DNA from: Microstegium vimineum | Taxonomy: Eukaryota; Streptophyta; Magnoliopsida; Poales; Poaceae | Length of the DNA stretch: 64,000 nt | Reading direction: 5' to 3' | Assembly (NCBI GenBank): GCA_022036555.1 | Contig: CM039137.1 | Span: 29,133,535-29,197,534, forward strand | Shown here: piece by piece, positions 1 to 10,176 of the stretch | Layout: each line of letters begins with the position of its first letter | Position numbering within the stretch: the stretch's first letter is position 1 | Translations under genes and position numbers: made by a program | Notes under the pieces: generated by a model | Told to the model about the DNA's origin: nothing | Seen by the model: the letters and a program-made list of their open reading frames with translations, nothing else | Database searches by the model: none

Positions 1-1150
1 AGATAGATATTATCTCAACATGAGAACATGCACGGCGCACGTACGCGAGGGCACTGCACACATCGCGGCGCGGCCCGGCGATCATCCTTATCCCGATATA
101 TATCCTTGCCAAGATTCCGCCGCCGAGATCGAGCTAGATCTGTCCAAGTCCAGGTCCGTCGAGACCACTCCCGTCGCGGCACCGGCACCGCCTCCGCGGT
201 GGCAGCAGCAGCGGCCGGCGGGGCTGGGGTCCCTCCCCCTCCACGGCTCCACCTCCCCTTGGAATCGACGTGAAACCGGCAGCCTCCGCCGTCCCGTCCA
301 CACGACCCGATTCGCTCCCCGTGATTTTTTTGCACACCTGCAGCTGCAGCAGGCGATCTGGAACGCGCGCGAGCGAGGGGCAGCAGAGCAGCAACGCTCT
401 CGCGCTCACGTAGGTACGTGGTTGCTGTGGTTACCCAATAATCGCTGCACTGCATATATCTTTCGGATTCGGAGCCTACACGTGCACCCCGGCCGGCGCG
501 GCAGCTCGCATCGGCCGATTCCCCGGCCCGGCCGCGGTAGGCCCGCGCCGACGTGTCGCAGATGCTGCCGCCGCCCCCCAGCCTTTTTATCCTGTTCGCC
601 GTCGACGGCGACGCGCGTGCGCGCGGGCACGGTGACGGGAACGACAGCGACCGATCGATGCTGCCGCCTGCCGGCCGCGCGCGGTGCCGGGGGTGCTGAT
701 CGATCGATCGCGCACCGGAAAACCGTCTAGTATGTCCGGGGCACGGCGCGCGCAGCGGACATTAAAGCAGAGAGACTGATGGAATGGAAAGCAGCCGGAT
801 GTGGAGAATCATTCGCGGGCCGGACCCGGACACGGGAACGACGATCCATCCACAGCCCCCCTAGCTAGCTCCCGTCCGCGGTCGACACGCCGGGCTGTCG
901 AGGAGGTGGGTACGGCATGGGAGCTCGATCGGACGCGATAAGGAGAGAATTCGGCCGCCGGCGGCAAGCATGCGTGTTAAGCGAATGATGCCGGAAGCTT
1001 TTGGGAGCCGTCTAATCCACGGCCTGCTGGGATACGGATCGATGGGGACAAAGCAGGATAACCAATGGACTTGAGAGCTGATGAGGGTTCGGGCTGATCC
1101 AGGAATATAGCAGGATGTTGTTCGCTCAGTTCGGGCTAGCGGGAAAGGCA
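1..1150. other. GC-rich block without recognisable gene
   Basis: This stretch is markedly GC-rich compared with the sequence after about 1200. Several frames stay open by chance on both strands, with low-complexity Arg/Ala/Pro/Gly-rich translations. No frame resembles a protein family I know, and no consistent splice structure emerges. It may be promoter or leader sequence of a gene lying off the left edge, or an old transposon core. Confidence 0.35.
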
Positions 1151-3288
1151 GCAAGCCCCGTATAGATTTGCCGGAGCAGGGGTTCTAGACCATTGGAGTG
1201 GTGTCGGGAGAAGGGTGGTTCCATGGAATTGACATGCGAGGTTGTTCTTCGCCACTACGTCGAGTCGATGGGAGTTTCTAAGGCCAGCATCAATGTTCCT
1301 CGTAATCTAGCATATAATACATATTCTTAAGCATCAAAAATTTGTGGGGTTTGAAGGCATCTCTTTGACTCGAACCTTAGATGTATAGCTAGATGTTGCT
1401 CATTATCATATAGTAGTGTTTCAAATTAACAAGCTAATCCACCAACTCTCCGTCATGGGCTAATAATTTTAAGGGCTCGTTCAGTTAGAAGTGTTCCTGG
1501 TAGTAATATTTCTTGGTGAGAGTTTGGCTCTGGTAGGAATATTTCTTGGTGAGGGTTTGGCTATACAAATTACATAAGCATACCTGATAGGAATGATTCC
1601 TTTGTTACCATTCACTGACAACCGAACGCATAGATATGGTGCAAATGTTAGGAATTTATGGAGAAATTTAGGGTCCATACCTCTAAACAAAATTGCTTAT
1701 TTCCTCATATTCTATTCTAGCATTGGTACTCATTTATATCCTAACATGGTACTCGTATAGATACTTGCATATCTTTGTCTACTTGTGTTAGAGTTCAGTA
1801 ATTAAGGGAAGGTACAGTGCAAAGACTCCTGTAAAGACGTTTAGATGGAAAAAGAAAATACTATACAAGCAATCGTCTCTCTAAAAGCTTAATCTACAAT
1901 GCAAAAAGTTTTTGCAGTCGCTTATGTTATGGCCGTTGCGTCATACACAAATACCTTTTCAATCCCTCGGCATAAGGGATCACGCGCGAGGAGCCATCCA
2001 AGCGTTGCTGCCTCTCGGAGCGTCGAATCCATCCATAAGCGCCCCAAGTCCTTCGCTCTGGACTCCACCATGAAAAAAAAATGATTTAGCGACCGATAAC
2101 ACTCCATAAGTGCCCAACATTGTATAAACCCTGCTCTATACTTTTATATCCCCGATCAGAATTTTCTTTTTGCATCGCACCTTCTTATGTCTTTGATATG
2201 TGTCCCAAATCTTAGCTTCAACACACAATGTGTCATGGAAATATATATCATAATGTGTATATATAGCTTGAGCTAGTTTTCTATATTAACAATGGCAACA
2301 GTGGATTATAATGATATATAAAATATTTGGATTTGTAGACAACTTGTATAATTACTTTATGCTGTAATGACATATTCTTAGCTTCTAGGCCCCTCAATAA
2401 GTAAGTGGTTTCAGTGGTTAATGATAACTTTGCTTTGGTGACTAACATATATGTTTTGGAGAAACATGCTTTATGTTATTTCACAAAGCATTAAGAAAAG
2501 AAGTGTTCTCAAGTGTTGATAAAGAGGAAAACTTGGCATACATGACTAGTATATAGCTTGGAGGATCAAGGGTTAATTAACATTAGGCCGCAATACATAG
2601 ATAATGAAAGCGAGGACATCAAGGGTTGATGACAAGACACTCACAGAACTCAGGATTGAAGATAAAGAGCAATCAAGAGTCAAGCAAAGCAATCCACGAC
2701 TCGAGATGAAGTAGATCATGGATGAATAAAGTATTGCAAGTTAAGACTCAAGGCTAAACACCTTTCAAGAGTTAGATTTGTCAAGAAGGGAATTTGAGTA
2801 TGCAAAAATCTCAGACCATGTGTTCATTGTGCATGGAGTTGCAATCCTAAAGAACAAGTAGTTCATAGACATTGTAGCGCTCTGCAATGACTACACACTA
2901 GCATATGAAGAAAGATTAGATGTGATGGGCACACCGCTGTCACCAGTTGTGCTTCTCACGTGAAGCTTGCTTGTGCCCCCCCTCCCTATTCTCAGCTCGA
3001 TCCATCGTCGTTGCCATCACTCTACAACAGGGATGGGAATATGTCGCCTTACACATGGCCTTGAGCATGGTTCGTGGCCTCAAGGCTATTTTTTAGGGGA
3101 GCATAGGTCAACCCAATTCAACTAAAAGGTTTTGATCTCGCTAGCCTAATAGAAAGCATGAGCAGATGTAAATATTTTTTTATTACTATAGATCATAAAT
3201 ACTCTCAGCACTTATAAAATCGAGATAAAAGATTAAAATACCATCATAATAAAGCAATAGTTTATTATGCTATGCATCAAATAAAATA
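1151..3288. other. AT-rich intergenic sequence
   Basis: AT-rich sequence with no credible coding frame. A two-copy 33-base direct repeat lies at 1497-1562. Part of 2570-2930 is purine-rich and could be decayed retrotransposon sequence, but I see no diagnostic ends. Confidence 0.4.
1497..1562. repeat. Two-copy 33-bp tandem repeat
   Basis: Two adjacent copies share the core 'aatatttcttggtgag', starting near 1497 and 1530, with only a few mismatches. No function is apparent. Confidence 0.6.
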
Positions 3289-3443
3289 CTCCCTCAGTTC
3301 CAAATTATAAGTCGCTTTGACTTTTTTATACATCTATTTTACTATTTTGCTATGTACCTAGATATAATAATATGTCTAAATATATAGTAATATGGATGAA
3401 CCAAAAAAAGGCAAAACAACTTATAATTTAGAACGGAGGGAAG
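3289..3443. mobile_element. Stowaway-type MITE
   Basis: The left end reads TA-CTCCCTCAGTTCC and the right end GAACGGAGGGA-AGTA. The element folds into a near-continuous hairpin: 'aattataagtcgctttgact' on the left matches 'caacttataattt' inverted on the right. The TA target, end sequence and ~155-bp size are typical of grass Stowaway (Tc1/mariner-derived) elements. It is the same subfamily as the copy at 58356-58495. Confidence 0.85.
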
Positions 3444-3732
3444 TAAGTTAACAATTGGACCACAATCCCAAATGTATTCATTTTGACCTCTAAAAAAATG
3501 ATGTTTCTCACTTTCAAGCAGGGACATGCTTAACAACACATCATCAGCCGGTTCAAGAAAAAAATAATAAGAGACTATTGTTACATAACGATTATATTGA
3601 TCCATCTTACCTATATCGAATAAAAAGAAATTCTGCTATGTGCCTCCGAGAAAAAAAAAGTTCTATGCGGCAGTGCCGCCGCACACAATGCCTAATCGTC
3701 GTCCAATCCGTGCATCCAGATTCGCATAGGTT

Positions 3733-3855
3733 TAGGATTTGTTTGGAACGCAGGATTTTTATAGGAATTACGTATGAATTTCACAGAAATCAGTTCATTT
3801 TCACATGAAAAACGTAGAAATTGAAAACTTTTTCCGCGTTCCAAACAGGGTTTTA
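3733..3855. mobile_element. Short TIR MITE
   Basis: The left end 'gatttgtttggaacgc' is mirrored by 'gcgttccaaacagggttt' on the right, giving about 120 bp with inverted termini. The 'TTTGGAACGC' termini resemble hAT- or Tourist-like grass MITEs. No clear target duplication could be assigned. Confidence 0.55.
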
Positions 3856-3889
3856 TTGGGCCTGGTTGCATTCCAAACAGGGCCTTATT

Positions 3890-4390
3890 TGGGCCCGGTT
3901 TAGATGGGCCAGCACCCTGATACGAGCGTGCGACAGTACCGCCTAATTCTTTTTTTTTGTGTGCCTCCGTCGACCCATTTTCGATTTTAAAACCCGGCCT
4001 ATTTTCGTCGCTAATTTGGCAGAGCGTACCTCAGGCCGTCAACAGTCAACACCAAACAGAGTTCATCCTTCATCGACGGGCCTGACATCCATCTCGAATT
4101 CTCGATCTCGGCGACAAGCTGCACGTGCCGCGCATGGTTCAACGCACAGCGGCCGCTCCGCGAAGCTGCACGAGTCTAGCAAACGGGTGAAGCACGGCCC
4201 CCTGGCGGAAGCCGCCACCTCACAGCCCACAGGCACGGCATCTGGCGGGCGGAGCAGGCGACCGGCCGGCGTAAGGCATGGGGCGGCCGAGATCAAGCCG
4301 TAGACGGGTCGTCGCCTCTTCTCGCAGCAGCCGCAGTCTCCCAGTCGGTAGGAAGGTGGGACCACACAGACCATGCCCTGCACCTGTTTG
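3890..4390. other. GC-rich patch without assigned gene
   Basis: A GC-rich island in AT-rich surroundings. A plus-strand frame stays open at 3959-4303 (114 codons) and is rich in Ser, Arg, Ala and Gly. Its translation matches no family I recognise and has no supported splice sites, so I treat it as non-coding or unknown. Confidence 0.3.
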
Positions 4391-4780
4391 TTGTTTTGCT
4401 TAAGTGAATTTTCAGTGATATATTTTTTTTTCCATATTTTGCTTTGTTGAATATACGAGCGTCAGGGTTTGGGTTCTCTTAAACAATCCACGTTCGCATC
4501 TTTCTACTAAATAATCTATGATTATTCATCTTAGTATAGTGTTTCTTAGGATCCTCTATCCTGATTACACGTTCAGATACTAATGTATCTCCAATACAAC
4601 TCATACATTTTCTGTAATCATATTTCATGGATTCTTAAGTTTTTATGTATACTTCTAGACTGACAGTTCATCACTGGAGAATCAAGGTGTAAGCTAACTC
4701 TGCAAATATTAATGGCGTGTGGTGACCAAGGTAACCTAATCGAAACAGAGGGTGAGGTCTTTGTCATGCGTGCTCCAGTG

Positions 4781-4914
4781 CTTGACAGAAGAGATAGAGG
4801 TGGAGGAATATTAATCTTATTCCAATGCTTGACAGAAGAGATAGAGGTGGAGGAATATTAATCTTACTCCAATGCTTGACAGAAGAGATAGGGGTGGAGG
4901 AATAATAATCTTGC
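4781..4914. repeat. Three-copy 47-bp tandem repeat
   Basis: Units begin at 4781, 4828 and 4875 with 'cttgacagaagagata' and run through 'ggtggaggaat' to an AT-rich tail. Copies one and two are nearly identical. The third has a few substitutions and runs into unique sequence. Confidence 0.8.
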
Positions 4915-4920
4915 TAAATT

Positions 4921-7900
4921 TCCCAGATATAGATGGCCAGATTACACGTGGTCAATATGCAAGTAATCAACTAATCTCCTATTAAACCTAATTCTCCTAA
5001 CAGCCAAGTCCTCCAGGAATCCTCAAACTAACCAAACTCAAGCTAATCAGAACTAACTGCAAATATGAGCTGAATGACAATCACCTTGACGACATAGCTT
5101 TTGCCCTGACTCCCTTGAGATGGCGCTGGTAAATGCGGCTTCATATGACATGGCAACTTCATGGGGTATCCAGCTTCCATATTTTTTGGTTGCCTTCATT
5201 TTCTCACCAACATTATTATTTTAGATAACTGAAAATCATTAGGTAGTTCAGAATTGGGAGCATTGCATAAAAGATATAAGTTCTTACCATCTGCATACTC
5301 CCATATGGCATTCCAGTGTTTGATGTGCCGTCTCTACTCCTGGCTTCTCAATCTGAAAGTACTTCTAAGCTTCACTAAGTGTAGGTAAAGTATGTTAATT
5401 AAAACTTTGCATTATCCACGTGTCACAGTAAACCATAGAAATTTTAGGCTACCATCAGAATGGTGAAGTGCATTGAGAAGCTTCTTATGCCATTCAACGT
5501 GCTCAACATGACTGGTCAGTGGATAACACCCTAATACGTAATAATTGATGATAGAAGATAGTATTGTCGCATTGCCTTTTTACCTGATTGTTCTGCAATG
5601 GACTAATACTTGATTTGGTGCATCCTAAATCTTTCAAAAATATCTTATTTCTATATTTAATTTTGCATTTCAATTATCACCATCAGGTGTTTCAGGCATG
5701 TCCCACTTATTAGACAGGCTTTGTATTGTGGATGGGTTTAGGCCAAGGCACACAAGGCTGTTAGTGGCTAATAATCCAGGCCCTTGATTGTGTTGAATGG
5801 GCTTGGATGACCAGGATTGATTCTACTTCTATGAACCCTAATCCTTGGTCATCCTCCCAATCTATGCATGTATCGTGTGCTCTCATAGTCAATTCACTAT
5901 TTCCACAAATCAATCTCGCTTACAAATTATTTGATGCTTCAGTCCCTGTTATGGTTGGCAACAGCTATAACACTGTCAGAGGGGCCAATTAGGCAGGAGA
6001 AATTTGAGGGATCAATCAGGAAAGCCTGAATTAGATAGGCAAGAGTCTAGGAGAGAATTATGCATGTAAACCTCTTTATTATCAGTGGTGATCAAGGAAT
6101 AAACAAGTAAGTATAGCCAATTCCCATTCTCACCACCTTTCTGTTTTCTCATCTTCCTGCTGCTACCTCGACACCAGCCATCACGGGTAGGAAACTGGCG
6201 GCGAACAGCCAGCGACCTCCCACAGCTACCCCATCAGGTCACTCCCCCATGGACGTGACAGTCCCTCAGGTACCAGATTTTTTTCTCCTTTAACAGCAGC
6301 TAGCAAGATTTTTATTTATTTAATTCCATCTTACCGTAGTTATACTACGTGGATTGTCAACTGTGTCTCCAGTGCGAGTCTAATATGATTTAAGCTTAAT
6401 TAATCATGCATTTCAAACTGTTTCAAGCCATATTGTGCTGCACGGTGGGGAGACTTGCATAGTCTCCAGGCATGCTGGGGTTTCCTTTGCCATCCTTGTC
6501 GTTGTGCTATGGGTTGCCGAGCATTCTTCATTGATGTGCAGCAAGATTAAGGTACACCATCCTCAACTTACTCCGATTTTGTTTATGATTAGAATTGATT
6601 AAAAATGCGTACAAGCCACAATGCCAAATTTCTTGGTCTAGATAGCATTGCATGCATCTTGATGTCAGTGTTTTAGAAAATGGAACCTGATTACTTTTTA
6701 TGGGAATATATGGAAACTTGCATTGTAGAATTCTTCCAATGTTCCTACTGAGCTGAAGCTTTGTTGGGTAATCTCAATTAGATATATAACTGCTTCTTGT
6801 ATAATTGTACAATAATATAAGCTGTTTTCCAGTTAATTTTGGAGAAACAGACAGTACTGCAGATCAAAGAAGAAATGCATTGAATTTACAACAAATGACT
6901 GTATTCAAATGAAACTATGATATTGAAAAAGCAATAAATGGAAGGGAATGTGGGTTGATCCAATAATAACATGCCTTTAAATTTATTGGCTGTAGTTAGT
7001 TAATCAGTTAAATACTACCAATTTTGTGTTTACCAAATTGACCATGCCTTTGTTACCTGGAAATGTAATTTAACTTTTGACTATGTTTGCTGAAGTTACT
7101 TGTAGCTAGAGTGTTTATTTTAGTTTTGAATGCATAGTTCCCTCATCAACCAGTTTGAGGGCTCAGTTGATGGAAACAAAAACTCGTCATACTATCTCTA
7201 CTGCCACTTCCAAATTTCCAGCTAAACAGTGATGTTTGCATCAGCCTGCAAAAATAATCCAGTAGACAGTGAAAACAAAAGGAACTTTAAGATTAGGAAT
7301 CAGGATTTTGCCACCTGAAATATGTGGCCATAAAGACGTAAAAAGGACAATTGTTTCTACTTGTTGAAGGACCTCGTGAACTTACAGATAACTGTATACA
7401 CGCCACTGATGTTTTGAAGGACAATTGGCTGCTACAAATTTGAATGGATCACATTTGCCACTGATGTTTTGCTCAATCTAACAACTCACATCTCAAAATT
7501 AGCTGCCTAGGGTGATCCTGATTTTGCAAAGAGTTATATCTACCACCTCCAGGAAGATCCAGTTACTAATGAGTTCTTTCCCCTGAGGATGAGTTTTTTT
7601 CCCTGATAATGAAGCACTGCTAAAAGCCTAAAACTGACTCTAATTATTTATGTACCTAGTGCAGTCCTATGTTTTTTTCCCTATGTATCCAATTACCAGG
7701 CTTTGCTGATGTTTATGTAGTATTATTTATTTCTTTTGGGCACTGTAGTGACCTTTATTATAGCAAGCATTACCATTTACCAAAGGTAACTCCACTAACC
7801 TTGTCCGGTAAGTGCAACACAGGTCCATAGGTTCCTTAGCCATTTAATCCAAAACAATTCAAAACTAATATGAAAACAAATCATATTAGTTCTTGCTTGG

Positions 7901-8551
7901 ATTCTTTGAAGTGTTACATGTATAAGCATATTTGTGAGTACAAACAGATTTAAAGAACAAGGCAACCATGGGACTGATATTCAACAGTTAAAACGTTTCT
8001 AAAACCCAACAGTACAAAAGACAGGAGGGATAAAAAGAGGATAATATTGATTGTTCTTCTTTGTTCTTACTGTACTAACGAGTGCTACTCAGCATTAGGA
8101 TATAGACGGGTATAATTGACCTTTAAAAGCATCCAAGACATGTCGCAAGCACAACTGATGACAGTATATAGTATTATTATCTATTTTCGTTGTTCTTTAC
8201 TATGTTACATGACTCATGCTGTCAATTACTATCTGTATTAAAGGCCAATGATGACTTTAGTGCAAGATACTCATTTCCCTGCTTGTATTGGTGACTTGGT
8301 CCAATCCATTAGAATCCATCTCCTCAGCAGTACATGGCAGTAAGATCCAATGAGATCATAACACGTCGATAATACCAATAGCCCATGGCCTCTTTGCAAA
8401 CCGACAAAATATCCGTAGGCTGGTTTCCTCTAACAAGGAACGTCGACAACTTCGACCATTTTTCCATTCACAAAGGTAGAATAGAACAGCTTCCTCTATC
8501 ATAGTATCGGCGACAGCAGAATGTAAGGGCAATGAACCAAAGTTGAAATCT
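4921..8551. other. Long AT-rich intergenic region
   Basis: About 3.6 kb with no gene I can defend. Short exon-like islands exist on the minus strand (about 5090-5515) and the plus strand (6249-6550), with plausible GT/AG borders. They do not join into a recognisable protein and may be captured or decayed exon fragments. Confidence 0.4.
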
Positions 8552-8552
8552 A

Positions 8553-8788
8553 CTCCCTCCGTTCCAAATTAATCGTCGTTTTGGGTGTTCGTGCCACACG
8601 TTTGACTTGATTTAAGCGAAATACGTACAACATTTAGATCTTCAAATAATTTTGTTAAAAAACTAGACTTAAAAGATCTTTCCGATGATACTATTTATAT
8701 AACATAAGTATTAATATATTTTAATATATATTTAATCTAAAGTATTTCTCGAGAAGCGAGAACGATAGATATTTTGGGACGGATGGAG
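8553..8788. mobile_element. Stowaway-type MITE (236 bp)
   Basis: It is flanked by TA on both sides. The left end is CTCCCTCCGTTCC and the right end GGGACGGATGGAG. The interior 'cgtcgttttgggtgttcgtg' is shared with the elements at 13532-13766 and the split copy at 28366-32027, which defines one subfamily. Confidence 0.88.
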
Positions 8789-8964
8789 TATTGTAAGGGC
8801 AATATGCCATAGGTGAAATCTATTGGTAGTACACGTCAGGGAAAAGGTCTACAAAGGCGGTGTGGCGTTGCCGCGCCATGGCTCTCTTGAGGTCTGTGGA
8901 TCTAGAACGGTAGCTCAAAGTCGACGTGGTGCCTTCGTATGTTCGTGACGGTAGCTACTGTCTA

Positions 8965-9657
8965 GGTGCTGTTTGGTTTAGGAATTGTAACGCAAACGTC
9001 AATGGAATCAGAAAGCAGTGCTAACGGTAATGAAGTAACAAATCACTGGATTTGTTTGGTTGCTGCACCGTAACGTAATTGAAAAGTCAGAAGCTGCCCG
9101 GCGGCTGTGCCAGTACGAGAGCTCTCAACTTGTCCATGGAGCATGAGACTCGTTTGTCCCACGAGAGCTGTAAAAATGTCAGCAGAGCCACCACCGTGCT
9201 GGCAGCCACACACCTGTGCTCGCACGTTGCACCGCAGCCGCCGTAAGCCTAGCAGATCTGTCGTTGGGATCCCCATCGGGGCAATAGGGCCTCGCCGTCG
9301 CCATCCTTGCCGGGTGCCTGCTCTTCCTCTGCACGCTCGCAGGTGGTGGCGAAGACGGGGATGGGATGGGGTGGGCCGGTGGATGCGGGGCTGCGGCGCC
9401 GCTGTGGAGAAGAGCCGCCATGAAACGCCTCGCCGAGCTGAGATGCAAACTAGTCGCGAGTCGAAGACGATGGGTGCCGTGCTGCGTGGTCCCGTGCCAT
9501 CCAATTCGATTCCGCAAGGATAGGAGCGGTATCCCTTTTGTACATCACGGTATTTGATTACGTGGGATTTGATTGCGGCTGAGCCGAAAACAAACACGAT
9601 TTATTACAAACACTTATCATCGCAAAAGGATTACGTTACATGGAAGCGAACCAAACG
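8965..9657. mobile_element. TIR element with GC-rich core
   Basis: AT-rich ends with inverted 'GTTTGGTT' termini surround a strongly GC-rich core (about 9100-9530). A 3-base CTA is present directly outside both ends, consistent with a PIF/Harbinger-like target duplication. A 90-codon plus-strand frame in the core (9288-9557) begins with a hydrophobic segment, LAVAILAGCLLFLCTLAGGG, preceded in frame by a stop. This could be a captured host-gene fragment, but no parent gene is recognised. Confidence 0.5.
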
Positions 9658-10104
9658 CTATGCTAGTCTCTTGCACAGCTTGTTTTCAAGCCTAAACTAG
9701 TGTACCCCACAGGCCACAGCACCACAGGCGTGCGTTGATTCAGATATAGGGACCAGGAGTTTAACACCGCCCTGGTAGCGGTACGGTAGGTGGTCGGAGC
9801 CTCGGAGGCTCGGAGCTGGACAGGGGAGAGGGAGATGCACACGATGACTTGACGAGGTTCCAATTCGGGGTCAAGTCCACGCCCGGGTACGGCCTACGGG
9901 GACCCGACGGAGATGGAAGTTTCACCTTTCATGGCAGGAAACGAGCCAGCGAGGCAGCCAGAGCCAGGCAGACAGCTTCATCATCAGCCAGAGTGCTTCA
10001 CGTTGCGTGCGAGGTCAACAGGTCAAGTCCGTCTTTGTGCAGGTCATAAAAAAACATCTGCGTCTGAACGCGCACGCGCGTTCCGCATCGCCTGCCGGCC
10101 GCCG
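9658..10104. other. Upstream region of the PGG gene
   Basis: No coding frame is supported here. The sequence becomes GC-rich toward the gene and presumably contains its promoter. Confidence 0.35.
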
Positions 10105-10111
10105 TATTAAA
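10105..10111 (+). promoter_or_regulatory. Possible TATA box of the PGG gene
   Basis: TATTAAA lies about 70 bases upstream of the chosen ATG at 10177, in otherwise GC-rich DNA. Its position would fit transcription starting near 10135-10140. There is no other support. Confidence 0.3.
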
Positions 10112-10176
10112 GTACAGCTCAAGCGCGCACCTGTGCGAGGGAGGCAGTGAGCGCGCTCGTGGTGGCCAGCATCAGC

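Noticed and set aside
10147..10176. Upstream GTG start for the PGG gene.
   Set aside because: GTG is not a normal plant nuclear start, and an ATG follows in frame at 10177.
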